Counted from the first letter of the stretch, positions 32,801-46,674 are shown. The stretch: 64,000 bases of DNA from Datura wrightii (GCA_035772735.1 JASDFA010000001.1:57179001-57243000), one strand, 5' to 3'. Numbers and translations: made by a program. Notes: a model not told the origin generated them from the letters alone.

Positions 32801-33619
32801 GGAGGTCTCTGCCCCTAGTGAAGGAATCTGAGAACCTTGGTTACTTCAATAGAGTTACTTACTTATCAATGTTATATCCCGATGTTTTATCCCCAAGTGC
32901 TAGTATATTGGTCCATAGTCTATAGGGCGCTTCTTAACTACTATACACACATTTCTACGAACATTCTCGTTTAACATCATACAAGTACCTTTGCCAAAAT
33001 TCTCTAACCAAATAATTCTCTATCCCTCTAGGTTTATAAGTTTACCAACCCAACATAAACACTCAAAAGTCCTATAGTGAATTCACTTTTTTTAGTTTCA
33101 ACTAATGCAACTGATCCTTTCAAGCTTCCATTGTCTTCAAGACATCAACATTGTACCATTTCATTACTGAATTATTAACTTGTTATTAATACATCTATGT
33201 TATAAGACTGTCGTAATAAACTAGGACGAAGTTGAAGTATTCTTTTCCAAATCACACCTCGAGCTAATCATCCTTGCTATGCCCAGCCTCCTCATTATTA
33301 GAAGTTGCCACTTTTATTACATAGTTACCTTGCTAAGCATATCACAACATATTGCACTATACAACATAATGTCATTTCCTGCCGCTGGTGTGCAAATTTG
33401 AGAACGTTTTCTCACCATTAATGAGAGAATGAAATAAAAAAGTTTATGCCTTATACAAAATCATATACGCATAATAAGGACTGAAAAAAAAGGAAGTTTC
33501 ATAAAGCCATGTAGCCTGCCAAAGATATGTAACGGATGTCTCCGCATTGATTCACAAGACTCTAATAGATTTTGCTTTTGTACTTAGTGGGACCTATGAA
33601 CCATGCATCGATACTATAT
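32801..33619 (-). other. RT-4 leader; gag not recognisable
   Basis: No Gag motif seen. The part at 33430-33619 resembles a chromovirus leader: it contains GTAACGGATGTCTCCGCATTG, close in reverse to ACAGAGACGTCTGTACTA in the RT-8 leader. A degraded tRNA-iMet primer site (plus strand CGATACTA for TGATACCA) lies at about 33608-33616, next to the LTR. Most of gag is lost or decayed beyond reading. Confidence 0.55.
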
Positions 33620-35737
33620 TGTCACGACCCAAAATCCTACTGATTTGCGAGGGCATCCACTAGGCGAACCATGTTCCTCTATTAACCATTTAATAACATA
33701 ATTAATGCGAAAATTTTATGAAATAAGAAACTACATTCATTGCGCATAAATGAATCAAAAGAAAAATGAAACAACCCCAAAATCTGGTGACACTTGTACA
33801 AGAGCATCTACGCGTACCAACCAAGTGTAAAAAAAACTAATGCCATTATTTGGAAAGAAATAAGACACGAATAAAAATAAGAAGTTTGTAGAATTCAGCA
33901 CTTCCAAAGAGAGAGTAACTCACCCTGAACTCTAACCCTAATAATCTCGAATAGCTTAGAAACTCAAGTACCACTAGTATTTGATTAAATCCCTGTATGC
34001 AAAAAAAGTTTAGCAAGTATAGCATGAGTATGGAAAATACATGTACTCAATAAGCTTTCCTAACTGAACCTTTTCTAGAAGTGATGACTGAGATATAATA
34101 CTAGCAATTCTTTTCTAACAGTTGTAAATATATAATAATAATAATTCACCCCAAGAAGAGTTCATGGATTTAATATCAAACAATGAAGAAAATAAAACTA
34201 GTATTATCCAAAGTCAACTATAACATTGATGATATTATAGTATGCCTTAATATAGCCATTACATCAAATTCACCACTAATTGTATAACACTAAGCCTCCA
34301 AATGAATCGAATAAAATCAATATCACAACCATTTCAACACTTCAATACTCAACTCAATATGAAATGCAATGAAGATGAAATGTAATGCAATGCAATGCAC
34401 TGGCCAAGAACTTGTATACACTTGTTTCCTATGTCGGATAGTCAGGACCCATGGGGGACTCGCAAGGTCCATATACCTGCCAGAGTCATTTCTCATCGAC
34501 AACAACACATACTGAAACTATTTTTTATCAACAATAACATATGTATGAATCATTTCTCATCGGTATCACAAGAGTATGAATTTCTACAAGTTAACTCAAT
34601 GGGCGCTATTAGCCAATAAACATCATGCAATAATAAAAGTGACATGAATATGTATGCACAAATATATAACACAAGTTAATCAATCAAGCATACAACCAAG
34701 TATCACATAGTGTGTAAGTCGCAATAAGTCAATCACATCATAAGTCATGGAATACCATCAATATATCAATTTCATCTAAGTTTACACATATTATGATACA
34801 GGTACCACAGAAATACTAGTGATCTCATTCATACGGGATTCCCTTATTACCCATTACCCTTAACTTCATTTATTATATCTAAAATTAACGCCTCAAAGAA
34901 TCAAGAAATTTCTATATGCCTCAAATCGAAACTCAAGCATTAAATTATGAATTTGCTCTTCTGTAACACTTTCGAGTGGCCAAATATGTTCAAATACACA
35001 ATTTTCATAAGAATATGAATTCATGACACCCATATTACTATATTTCTTTTTGGCTCAAAATACTGATTCTAAAAGTCGCCCCAAGTCCTGGAACCGAATC
35101 TGAATTTATTTTTCAGATTATGTTTACTCATAATAAAACAAACTTGCACATCAAATTTATGATAAAACAGGTCATTATTCGATCCCCAAATCAAGAATTC
35201 TTACTCTAAGAATCCTAGGCTTAAAACTTTCTTACTTCCTCATAATTTCTCCATGTTTGAGCGAAAAACTTTACCCATAATCATGAAATAAACTCATAAA
35301 AAAAATTAAAAATATTACTTGTATTTTTCTCTTTATTTTTCCTTTCTTTTTCTCCCTTTCTTTCCTTTTCTTTTCTTTCTCTGCATTTTTCCCTAGCTTC
35401 TGCGTTTTCTTGTTCCCTTAGTTACTGCATTGCCTGCTGATACCTTTTTGTTTTTCTTAAAGTGGGTGCCCTTTTTCTTTTCTCTTTAGTTTTTTCTTTT
35501 CTGAATTGTATTTTCTTTTGTTTCATTTAATTATTAAATAACTCTTAAATTATGAGTTATCATATTCTTTATTATTTATACATTCAAAATGGACTATCTT
35601 CTTCAAAACTCATCCGACAACTTTGAAGATCGTGTCATCCAATTTCATAATTTATAAACTACATATAAAAGCTACGAGAAAAGTTAAAATAAAAATAATA
35701 AATAAAATTCACAAAATAATTAGGAGGATCATTACAA
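33620..35737 (-). mobile_element. RT-4 5' LTR
   Basis: 2118 bp, opening TGTCACGACCC on the plus strand and ending GATCATTACA, followed by the duplication atatc (35738-35742). It pairs with 12094-14371, with many substitutions and indels. Confidence 0.9.
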
Positions 35738-35742
35738 TATCC
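35738..35742. repeat. RT-4 target site duplication, right copy
   Basis: atatc, identical to 12089-12093. Confidence 0.9.
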
Positions 35743-38045
35743 TCAACAACCCTTCCAATAGCCCAAACATGCCAGGGAAAACTTGTTAAAGAATACAAAA
35801 ACATGCATATACATGCACACACATACGCAAGTTTTGTCATTAAAGATAAGAGTATTCTGACAGAATTAACTAATCCCAAGGAGACAAACATATATAGCTA
35901 TTTTATCATGTAAAAGAAACATGCTAACTAAAAATAATAAAACCTATATGTGAGCAAAACTTTGTCATAAAACCACGAATTCTATATGTTGACGGACTAC
36001 TTTAAAGTGGTGGACTAAATATATGTCTCAGGAGTTATAAGTGAGTACTAAAACCATGGCAATTATATATCTTCAAGTCTAAGTTAATCTTACGATTGAT
36101 ATCAAATCTTGCCACAAAATGACAGAACAACAATTTGAACACAAGAACGATCATATATGTATTGAATGCATGGGTAAAAGAGTATCTAGTTAAAAAGAAT
36201 AAATTATCAGTAAGCAATCCAAAGTTTTCAGCAGCAGCCAAGTATACACCAACAGCTTAATCGATCCTTGATCATATTTTGATGCCCCAATCTTCAACAT
36301 GTCAAGTTTCAAGGAAATATCAATGACCCCAAGCAGCTCGTGTTGAAGCGGGATGAAGGAAGCACAGAATTAATTTTGCCTTAACTTAGAGCCGGCAAAA
36401 GACGAGAGATAAAAGAGAGTATGAGAGGCTAGATATGCTTGAGGAATTAGAGAGAAGAGAATAGTATCAAATGATCATAGAAGAAAGGAGAGGCTAAGCT
36501 TTTAGTTAAAGGAGTCCTCTTGAGTATAGACAGAGAATCAGTATTAATTACATCACAGAGCCAATTGAGGTAAAGGGAAGGAAATAATTAACCATGCTAG
36601 AAGTTTCTCTGAGAAGATGAATCAATTACATTTACCAGTAATAATAATTTAGCGTAAACAAACATATACTCTAAGTTAATGAAAGAATATGAAGGGAATA
36701 TTCAGAAAGGTAAAACAGTGAAAATTTTTAATTCCTAAAATAATATAGTCAAAATCAGATCATACTTAATAGAGGTCTAATTTACCATAATTGTTTTAGT
36801 ACTAAAGTTAACCACAAACTAGTTAAGGGAAGAAAAATCAAACAACATAGAAAGACATTACCATATACATACGAGCAATAAAGGTTTTTCAATTAGTCAA
36901 GAAACGAAAGTTAGTCGACAAGAGGAATATGTAATATAGTTTCCATGATTGGTGGGTTTTAAGATGTAAAACAAAACCAAACTTACTATGAGCAAGCAAG
37001 AACTAAAGTTATCTTTATTAATTAAAAGAAAAGAAATGTAGTTATAGCAATTGAAATCAGTTAAGTTAATACAGATTAGATTTATACCATAAATAATGAG
37101 ATGATAAATTTGTCACATGGTTTGAAATAGTATACATAAGGTAAAATATTTTGGTTTCCATATTTGATATCTAAAAGATTTTTCCTAATTCCAGTTTTCG
37201 AGAAGGAAAGGGAAACAAGTTTAGGTCAAGACTATCAGTGCATCAATATCATAATTTACCAAAATAATTAAACAATTGGCAGTTACTAAGTACAATATCC
37301 CAATTTTCCATTTTTAATATATAGAAAGTTATCCAAAAATACTGGAGTAATTAGTGGCTAGAATCAATTATAAAATTGTCAATGTATTTGAATATCAAAG
37401 CGTTTGAAGTGATCAAGATTTATAGCAAATACAAAACTAAATTTATCATGAATGAATTGAACAAAAATATAATAAATTATGCTATATCAGTTGCACTTTC
37501 AAAAACAAATTTAGATATATAAATCACACACAAACCACTAATTTCACAAAGACATATAAACATATTGAGCATGATATAGAGTAAGAGTTAAGTCAGACTT
37601 GTAACAAGTAGGGATCTTTACTCAATCTAATTTATACACGTAGAAGAGTAGGAATCAGCAAGTCTTAAGGTAGAAACCAACACTTAACATTCATAACGAC
37701 TTAAACAACTAGGACTTGGGCAGAAATTCAAAGTGTGTAAAATTGAGGATTTTCACTTATGACAGTCTAGAGACACAAACAAACCATAACCGAAAGAAAA
37801 TGAGCGAAAATTAACCATATAACTATGTGAATTTCATATCTAGGAACACAAATATCAACAGTTTTGCAAACTAACAATGGCGGGTGAGGATAATGTAGAG
37901 AGTGTCATACCTTGGACAGTATCTTACTATCCTTAAAGTAGAAAAAGCACGACTCAAATAAGGATGAGGGTGTTCGACATCTTCTTTCTTATTCTTTTAT
38001 CGGAATCTCTCAAATCATCATGAAAGTAGGCAGTCAACAGGTGAC
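35743..38045. other. Unassigned AT-rich DNA
   Basis: About 2.3 kb of AT-rich sequence, continuous with 11663-12088 before RT-4 inserted. No protein motif, LTR end or RNA gene recognised. Short open frames (for example 36035-36241 minus) show no family resemblance. It may be an old LTR or unique intergenic DNA. Confidence 0.5.
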
Positions 38046-40196
38046 TAGTCAGTAATAACCCAAAAAGTTCTTTAGATCAGACCCGAGAGTTCAACAAAAA
38101 TAGCAGAAAAATGACAGCAGAACCAACAAAGGAACCTTAATACGGTTCGTTAAATGAACGAACGAGTCATTGCTTGTGGCCGTTGTTTGAGTTCCAGTAA
38201 GCTGTTAAGAATTAGCCTAGGACAAGGGAATTGTACAGACCGTTGTCTAATTGTACTAGTGGTTGTTTGTGGTCATTGAATCAGATTCAAAGAGAGTTTC
38301 AGAGGCAGGACGGGGAACAACTGACCAACGGTCCGTTGTATTTGACCACAACCCGTGGAATGGGTTGTTGTTTCTACCAGTTGTTTTAAAATCTAGGCAG
38401 GCCAGTGACATTTTGGTAAACCTCTATGCTTTTAAATTCTAAATGATGTCAATTTAGGATTCCTAAAGATCATATTATAGGGGTTTAATTTAGCCAAATT
38501 ATTCATTCCCTTCAAAGGTCGTAAGTTGAAGGTCCTCTCTCAAGTCAAGCTACGGTTCATCATCCCCTTCATTTCAAGTTCTCTTGGATTTTCAAGACAA
38601 GCCAAGGGATCAATTTACCCATGTATGTAGGGTTATGAATGAAAAATACTTCTACCTTCATGCCCTTTTTAAGGTCAATTTCATGATTCTTACTTCTCAA
38701 GTTCTAAATTGTGAAATTCTAGGGTTTAACCCAATTCAATGCAATGAGCCATGGTGTCTCTATGGGTTCAATTCTTTCATTTTCCATTTGATGAAGTATG
38801 GTGATTAGGGTGGATTTAACTCTTAAATTTCTTACTAATTCATGATTTCAAGTTTATGGTGATTTTTTTCTATTATGCATGATTTATGAATTTCAAGTTT
38901 ATGAGCCATGATTTCTAATATGATGAATTATCAAAGTATGCATGAATGTTTACGAATTCTTGAACTTATGATTCCATGATTTTGAATTATGAAGCCTTTT
39001 TCAAGTATGTAAGATTTCATGATTTGGACAAGTATATGTAAAGTCAAGTATGTTTCCCCATGATTATTAGCAAAGGCTAAAAATATAAGTTTTAAGGAGA
39101 TGTTTTGGAGTCAATAATCCCAAGAAACAGATTTAAGCTATGTTTTAAGAATACGATTATGAGAAATATGCATGTTTTGGAAGTAGTGTCTAGAACCGAG
39201 TAGGCAAGGGATTCCGTAGACCCAGGTCTCATAACTATGTGCCACCGTAGGTTTATATTCATATTCAGGACCTCTCAACAGAGTGTTTTTCGTGCCAGAA
39301 GGCACACCAGTGATATCACACCGTAATCATTCTTTGAAATTGCAAGGCTTAGGACGACTCTACCCACTTGAGCGAGATAGTTGGGGCATCACGTAAGCTC
39401 TAACGTGATGGTGTCGGTTCTGAAAGAGCCTCTCATTGTTCCTCATGTTGTAAGTTTCTCATGTTCATGTCTTATGATATTATGTATTATTGCATATTTG
39501 ACACATTGAGTAGTTTCAGAGTTTTCATGTCTGATTTTATGTATGGTATATTATATGACTTCTATTTCTAAAACATGGCTCATTATGTTCAACTTGAGAT
39601 GAATATCTCATGATTATGTTTACTTCTGGAATATGACTTTTAGCATGTTGTCCTTACTCTCATGTTCTATCTTGATTTATATTCATGATTTCACACTATC
39701 TTATTACTAGTGTGTTTTACTTTCTCTACATACTTAGTACATTCAAAGTACTGACTGCATACTATATTCTATATCATCTCATGATATAGGGTTGGGTGAC
39801 CAGTTTCAGTCTCGATATTAGCACGCTCTCGCTTCAGTCTAGTACCGTCCCAGTTTTGGTGAGTCCTCATGATCCAAGGATGGCAGTTTTGGTTCATGCC
39901 TCTTTTTCTTATGTCTTTAGTTTCAGACTTAGTTAGCTAGTTGGGGGTGTTGTCCCATTAGCTATTCTTATGACTACAGGCTTTCAGACAGTTATGTACT
40001 AGATGGTTCAGTGTTGTAACTTGTCATTCTTGTTCATGCTTTATATCATTTAGACTTCCGCTTATCCATGTTTATGATTTATTTCTGCTTTAATTATGCT
40101 CTTATTCATGTTATGTATGTGTCATAGGTTAGCTTAGAGACATTCATTGTTCTAGATCATGTGTTGCGGTCAGGGGTCTACGCTCGGGTTGTGACA
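38046..40196 (+). mobile_element. RT-7: lone LTR of RT-2/RT-6/RT-9 type
   Basis: Starts at about TAGTCAGTAATAACCC, continues AGATCAGACCCGAGAGTT as in the RT-2 and RT-6 LTRs, and ends CTCGGGTTGTGACA. It has family words ACGGTCCGTTGT and ACCACAACCCGTGG (about 38155-38390), the sequence GGAAGTAGTGTCTAGAACCGAG near 39179 shared with the RT-9 LTR, and the dyad CTATGT-GCCA-CCGTAG at 39235-39250. No internal element sequence flanks it, so it is probably a solo LTR. No convincing target duplication was found. Confidence 0.78.
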
Positions 40197-40292
40197 TAAT
40201 CGGTTAGAGATGGAGAGGCATACGACATTCAATGTGAGAGAAGGAGAGGAGAGAAAAGGTAAGAACAAATGGAGGAAATGTTGATGGCATTT
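40197..40292. other. Short spacer between RT-7 and RT-8
   Basis: Purine-rich, no feature recognised. Confidence 0.4.
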
Positions 40293-41177
40293 TGTAACGA
40301 CTAGTCCAGTTGTTATAGAGTACTATAGTGAAAGGGAGCTAATAAAACTCAAGGGTGGGGAAGTTTATAAATTGAAATAGCGTATAAGTTTGATAACTAA
40401 TATTGTGTTGTCTTCCGTTGGGGGAGGGGGAATTTTGAGACTACGAGTAAATTCATAGCACTATTTTACAATGAAGTACACGTTTGAAATGTGTTGTTAT
40501 GTCTTGACGTAATACTAGTATTTTGAAATGGAAAAGTGTTTAGTTTTACCAAGCTACTAGTTAATAAGGCACCGTTGCAGTGATAAGATTTCCGCTGCAG
40601 TGAGACCATTGTAGCAGTTTGGGTGCCGCCATAGCGGTGGTTGGCGAGATATCGTGTTTGGATATAATGAGACCTTGGTCTCCATACCAGGTCCGTTGCA
40701 GAGAAGGTGGTGACCGCTGTAGTGTATGACGCGAGGCAGATACGTGTATAAGTCAGTTATTTTAAAGTTTTTATCTCATTGTTCTATGGCACAAACTCTG
40801 AGAGCTAAAGAATAATTTTTCCAATGCTAGGGCATATCTCCTCTTCAAGATAAGTCCATCTAAATTTGCATCTATCAATCCTCTAACTCTTTAAAATTAT
40901 TGGGAAGTCATTAATGTGTGGTTTATGACTAGATAGTTGGTAATTTATGGTTCTACCACTGGAGGATTATTGTGTGTGCCAATCACGGCAAATAGGTCAT
41001 GATGAAGTTGGTGTCAGAGCTTTAGGTTTATTGATCTCATTGTATATGGATGGGTCTAGTACAATCTTGCAAAATAGTACAGAGACGTCTGTACTACTTT
41101 TCGATAGGCTACATGACTTTAGAAAAACTCAATTCTTTCTTTCATTCTACTTTTACTTTATTCGAATTGGTATATGG
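40293..41177 (+). mobile_element. RT-8: 5' LTR and leader of a gypsy element, cut by RT-9
   Basis: A short LTR, TGTAACGACTAGTCC (40293) to about GGTCATGATG (41004), 712 bp, with GC-rich words such as CCGCTGCAGTG near 40590-40720. A primer site TGGTGTCAGAGC (41009-41020, one mismatch to tRNA-iMet) and a leader with ACAGAGACGTCTGTACTA near 41082 follow. The leader stops at about 41177, where the RT-9 LTR begins. The rest lies beyond the window, if it survives. Confidence 0.7.
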
Positions 41178-43229
41178 TGATCCAAAATGTAATCTAACAC
41201 CTTTCATTAACGGCGAGGATGATAGCCCGTCAGACTAGCGACGGAACGTCGCATATTGCATTGCTTGGAGTCTTTGAGTTCTAGGTGTGACGACTGACTT
41301 GACGGACCATCAAGGGAGTGACGTCCCATCACCTCCACCATAGTCTAGGCTAGTCAGGACCCCATTTCTATTTAGGAGTGATGGTAAGGGAGAAGGACCA
41401 TAGGGCGAGTGACGGCCCATCACGACCACTGTTGGGACGCCCAATTATTCAAATTCAGCCCGATTTCCAGAGGCAATTTTGTAATCTCCCAATCTTCTAA
41501 TCCCTAAGTGACATTATTTTGGGGATCCTTAGTGTAATGAGGGTTTTACTTAGTTTATTCCTCACTCCTCTCATACACCAAGATTGGGAAAGATCAAGGC
41601 TAAGAAGTCTTCATCAAGTTTCTTTCGAATCCTCTTTGGGTCTTCAAATTTGGTTGCAAGTTCATCAAACCTAGGTGTGTAGAGTTATGAATGGGGGAAA
41701 TTCTTCCAACCTCATTCCCAATTTAATCCTAATTCTTTGATTTCAAGTTTCTAAGCATGTCAAATTGAATTTTAGGATTTTTACCCAATTTTCATAAAAT
41801 CTTCCATGCATTCTCTATGGGTATAACACCTTCATATTTTGATTGATGTTCCATAACTATTAGGGAAGATTTAAACCTCAATTTACTTATTTAATCATGT
41901 TTATGGAGATTATGCCATGTTATGCATGATGTATGAAATTCAAGCTTATGAGTCTATGATTTCAAGTGTGATGAATTATCTAGTATGCATAAATGTTTAT
42001 GAATTTTTAATTTATAATTCCGTGATTATGAATTATGAAGCTTATTTCAAGTATGTATGATTTCATGACTTGCGCAAGCCCATGCAAAGTTAAGTATGTT
42101 TATCATGATTTTAGCCAAGGCTTACAAGATCAGTTTTAAAGAGATATTTGGAGTCAAGACTACCTAAACATTCAGATTTATACTATGCTTTAAGAATATG
42201 ATTATATGAGCAATATGCATGTTTTGGGAGTAATGTCTAGCACCGAGTAGGCCAGGAATTTCGAGGATCCTGGACTCTGAACTACGTGCCAGCGTAGGAT
42301 ATATTCTTATTTGGGACCTATCAAGAGAGTGTTACCCCGCTCGATGGCACACCCCTGATATCACACCTTATTTGTCCTTTTCCTTGAAAAGGCTTATGAT
42401 GGCTCTCCTCCATGTAGGCAAGACATGGGATCATAATGTCCTCATATGTGATGGTTGTCGGTTATGACCTCCCGTTATTCCTCATGTTTTCAGTTATTCA
42501 TAGTCAGGTTTTATGATATTATGTCTTGTAACATATTTGACCAATTGATCATCTTATGAGTTTTCAGTTATGTTTTCAAGTATGACACATTATATGATTT
42601 TTGTTTCTAAACCTTGGGTCATTATGTTCAGCTTATGATGAATAGCTTATGATTATGTATATGTCAGATATATGGCCTTTAGCATGTGATCTTTAGTCTA
42701 ATGATCTATCTTGATTTATATTTATGATTTCTACTAACTTTCTACTAGCATGTTTTACTTACCTTATATATTCAGTAGATTTAAAGTACTGGTCGCATAC
42801 TCTATACTATATCATCTCGCGATATAGGTTTGGGTGATCCATCTCAGTCTTACTGATAGTTCGCTCCTGGTCATCCTAGCTTTATTCTCTCATTGGTGAG
42901 TCCTCATTCTCCGAGGATATTATCAGCTATATGTTTTTATTTTGTCTTTTAGTTTCAGACTTAATGAGACTAGATGGGGGTAATGTCCCATCAGATTGTC
43001 GTAGTAGTAGAGGCTTCTCAGAAAATCATGTATAGACATTTCAGCGTTGTTGATTTGTGTTTATGCTTTAATCCTTATGATACGTAGACTTCCACTTATA
43101 TTATGTTCATGCTTTATTTCTACTTAGTAAGGCTCTTATCATTCTATGTTAGTACCATGGGTTAGCTTGGAGCCATTCGTGGTTCTAGGTCCTATGTCTC
43201 GACCCAGGGTCTCAGCTCAAGATGTGACA
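41178..43229 (+). mobile_element. RT-9 5' LTR
   Basis: The start is approximate because the canonical TG context is degraded. The end is GATGTGACA followed by the primer site. It has family words GTGACGTCCCATCACC and GTGACGGCCCATCAC (about 41318-41430) and the dyad CTACGT-GCCA-GCGTAG at 42282-42297. It aligns with the RT-7 LTR through much of its length. Confidence 0.75.
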
Positions 43230-43233
43230 AATA

Positions 43234-43246
43234 TGGTATCAGAGTC
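43234..43246 (+). other. RT-9 primer binding site (tRNA-iMet)
   Basis: TGGTATCAGAGTC, four bases after the LTR end; 11 of the first 12 bases match the usual TGGTATCAGAGC. Confidence 0.85.
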
Positions 43247-43338
43247 AAGGTTTTGGTGTGTCCTAGGGTGTCCGAAAGCCATGTTAAGTGATGTATTTTC
43301 TATGGGTTCGAAGCGCGCGACACTTATAGAGAAGAGGT

Positions 43339-44779
43339 TGTTTGTTCCCTTATTTGCGCATCTGCAAGTGTTCGGGTCGTGCAAGTAATATAGTGGCTCT
43401 TTTTAAGAACTGGAATGTCGAACCCACAGGGACTGGACCCATTCCTCTAACTATCCATTTCAAGTGTGATCTTAACTTTCGCAAGTGTCGGTTATAGAAG
43501 TTTTCGAGGGAGATTTAATTAAGTCTAGTTTTGGTCAACGAAATATCCTGAATTTACTCTAGGAGCAACATAGAGTCAAAACCAGATAATCATGCGATGC
43601 TACGATTTGCAATGGTTTAAGCATGGAACTATCAATTATTATTTCACATAATTTGAATTGCATGTTCATGGTCTTTCGAGCCTCTAAACACGACAAACTA
43701 GCCTCATTGCATCATTGTGAGCGAGGATGCTAATTTCTAGTTCGCGGGCAATTAATTATGTTATGGTTTATGAGGAAATGATTAGGGACTTTCGTGCGTC
43801 TAACCATTTAACTCAACTTACCTTCACAACTACTTCTTCGAGTGGTGATGTGATAATCCTAAGTTGGTCTCTTAATAACTCCCGTTTATCAACCAAGCAA
43901 GGTGTTAGGTATATTTCTATCCTAACGCGAAATTATATCGTGAGATACAAACATGCTCCTTACATTCTCATGTCCTGACCTAGGTAATTCTTTCTCAAGA
44001 AATTGCCCAAGGTAACGTATATGTTTTCATGGTGATCAATCATAAAAACAACCAACAATCCAGAATGCAAGACGAAAACAACAATCAATAACTTAATTCC
44101 AAAACAATTTCATAAAATCACAATCATAATTCATGGCTTCAACCCTAGAGGAAGGGTTCTTGCCATTCATGTTCATAAAACTACAACAAACTACTACAAA
44201 ACTAACATACTTACATGAATTTGGTAGATGAGAAGGGAATATGCCAAACCCAAGATGAGTTCTCCCACTTCTCCCTTCACTCCTAGTTAGTTTTCCAGAA
44301 TAAAATCATGACAAAGTGGTTTTAGGAGCTAAGGGACCTATTTATAATAAATGAGAAACGTGCACAATTTAGCCTGTCGTGGAATGGCTCCATGTCACGG
44401 AGTGTATCGCGGAGCACTGCCTCCGTGACACGGAGGCAACGCAAAAGCTCTCTGGAAATTGCCTCCGGAAGCTGAAACTGCCAAGTGCCAGCGAGTTGGC
44501 ACACCCCTGTCGCACAGTTGGCACGGTGTGGCACGTTGCTGGCGCGCTGGTGCTGCCTGCCTGCCGCATCTGCTCCCGACTCCATTCTGCTATTTCACCA
44601 GCTTATAAATTAGTTCCTCAAAATCATTGAAACCTACAAAACAAGGACTAATCATTTTGGTTAGCACATATATTCACATTTATATAAAATCACATGAAAA
44701 TGTATATAATAAATTAGATAAACAAGACTAAATTAAGTTATAAAGCATCACTCGGACATGCTATTTTTGCCCGAGATCA
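43339..44779 (-). mobile_element. RT-10 3' LTR
   Basis: The plus strand opens TGTTTGTTCCCTTATTTGCG and ends CCCGAGATCA; 1441 bp. TATAAATA on the minus strand at 44339-44346 and the dyad CCTCCGTG-A-CACGGAGG at 44420-44436. About 20 bp shorter than the 5' copy, the difference lying in the GC-rich block. Confidence 0.92.
44339..44346 (-). promoter_or_regulatory. TATA box in RT-10 3' LTR
   Basis: TATAAATA on the minus strand, next to the GC-rich dyad block. Confidence 0.65.
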
Positions 44780-44783
44780 CCTA

Positions 44784-44817
44784 CCCCACACTTAAAGCCT
44801 TGTTCATCCTCGAACAA
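44784..44817 (-). promoter_or_regulatory. RT-10 terminal pre-PPT hairpin and polypurine tract
   Basis: On the minus strand TTGTTCG-AGGA-TGAACAA (44800-44817; seven pairs, one wobble), six bases, then AAGTGTGGGG (44784-44793), four bases from the LTR. Confidence 0.85.
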
Positions 44818-46674
44818 ACTTTTACATCTCATGCATATGGAGACTCACACATAGCTAATTTAGCAAAATAATTCAAGCTACGACTATAATGATTATTTAA
44901 GATAACAAGTTAAAAGTAGAGCATGTATGATTTGAACATTGAACTGTAATACAACCCTGCCAAGACTTCCTAATCTCGAGAATCGACTCTCAATCTTAGC
45001 AAACTCATGTATATCAACTGATCAAGAAATCCAACATGAATTATATCCTTCATTCAACATGTGCCCTCACAGCAAGAGAGTTACCCATTTTCACATGCAA
45101 AAACTTTTTAAATCCCCACATGTGTGGGTACATGAATAGAATTACGCTCACTCTCACAAAGAATTCACATGCATCATGTGATGACCCATAAGCTTGCCCT
45201 TAGTGTTTTATTCCACTAATTTAAGGATGTATGAATGTAAGATCAAGTAGGAATTTTTAGGTTGTAATGTAACTCAGGTGCGGGTAGGTACTATTATGGC
45301 CAGTAATAGTGACTATCTTTCCTAAGCGTTTTTAATACATCACGTCCTCATTACGAACTTCCCTTCCCTTACTTCACCTTTTTCTCCTTTCAGCTTTCTT
45401 CTTCCTCTTATGTTCCCCCCTTTATTTAGGAATTTTTAGCTTATTATTAAGGAGTTCTATAAATAATTTTTCATTAATTTGTTTTCTTACTCCTTACTAA
45501 TAATCAACCATTTTCACACAAGTGCACCTTTGTCCTTTTCTCACTTCTACAACTTGCTACTTTTCCTTTCTTTTCATTCTTCTCACTCCTTTACTCCTTT
45601 GGATTTTTTCACTCAAGCGCTTAGGAGTTTTGGATCAAACTCAAGGCTAATGAAAGAAAAAGGATTCAGCTTGTGTTGCAGCTATCAAAGAATAGGCTCA
45701 AGGCTCAATGGGGCTAACTAGGATTAAATTTTTTTTCAGGTTGGTAAAATGAGGGATAGAAATTAGGTTCATTCAAAGAAATGCCTAAATCATCTCCTAC
45801 AATTAAGATCCTTCATTTCATTTTATAAACACACCAGGCAAGTTCTTGACATTCCACAATAGCACAGAATACTCAAAAACCTTACACTCATGGCACATGC
45901 TCAAATCAAGACACATTCAGTAGACTCTTACTCCGCTAATCACAAGAATTCAGAATTAAGCTTCAATCATATTGAGTCAAATTCAAGAGCCTAAGGGTCT
46001 CAAACAATGTTATACACTTGCATGCTTCAACACTGAACATACTTGCATCTTACAATGATGTATAGCACATAACAAGAACATCAAGCACCAATTAGTTATG
46101 GTTTCAAAAACCCAACACCTATCGACTAATTTTCCTCAAGATGGTCGTCATCCATCCATCTTCGGAAACAGTCCCTAACTATGGCTAAAAACATTATATA
46201 CAGCCAAAGAAAATTATTTTTATTCTTCGGTTCAAAGATCCCCCGTCGAAAAAAAACTGAAAAGAAAAACCAACGGGTGATGAATTCATGCTTGACTCCC
46301 AAAAGTTTTCAAATTTCTCCCAAATTCCACACAAGCATCACATTCACCAAAACCTTGTTAAGCACAAAAAATTTAAAATTTTTCTCATCCCACACTTAAA
46401 TCATGCTATGTCCTCATAGCATCAAATTAACATTTAAAGGATGAGAAATACTCCCTGGGCCTCTATGCCAAACTAAAAGCATGCTTTCCCTTCAAGTTTT
46501 CAGAGGTGGGTGTTCGACCCCACACTTCTTCTATTCCATGCTCTTTAGCTTCCACCTTCTCGGTACTCAGACTTTCCTTCCATCTATGCTTAACTTTCCA
46601 CCAAAAAACACAAACAAAATGAAAATAACAAAACCAACAGAAAAATTAAAATTACAAATAGTACCTGAGGTACC
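44818..46674 (-). other. RT-10 non-coding 3' region
   Basis: Counterpart of 18846-20666 in RT-5, similar by eye along its length. No credible ORF on the element strand. It contains the internal hairpin and purine tract at 46388-46421. Confidence 0.7.
46388..46421 (-). promoter_or_regulatory. RT-10 internal (central) hairpin plus polypurine tract
   Basis: On the minus strand TGCTATG-AGGA-CATAGCA (46404-46421; seven perfect pairs), six bases, then AAGTGTGGGA (46388-46397). It has the same loop, gap and tract as the terminal copy but a different stem. Confidence 0.75.

Larger units (their letters stand above)
12094..35737 (-). mobile_element. RT-4: old chromovirus-like element, complete ends, split by two insertions
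   Basis: It has LTRs at 12094-14371 and 33620-35737 in the same (minus) orientation and a perfect target duplication atatc at 12089-12093 and 35738-35742. Between them, on the minus strand, lie the remains of protease, RT, RNase H, integrase and chromodomain, interrupted by RT-5 (14714-22185) and RT-6 (22669-30478). Without the insertions the element is about 8.4 kb. The LTRs differ widely by eye, with many substitutions and indels, and every coding part is broken, so this is an old insertion. Confidence 0.92.

Noticed and set aside
35623..36241. Possible small genes in the unassigned AT-rich block
   Set aside because: Lys/Ile- or Phe/Leu-rich short frames without motif; typical of AT-rich non-coding DNA.
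38041..40195. gtgac on both sides of RT-7 as a target duplication
   Set aside because: The right-hand gtgac is part of the conserved LTR end GTGACA, so the match is coincidence.
44379..44630. Open frames in the GC-rich LTR blocks (also near 14908, 20898, 50381, 57108)
   Set aside because: They follow the GC-rich dyad repeats on either strand and contain no domain; openness is explained by base composition.
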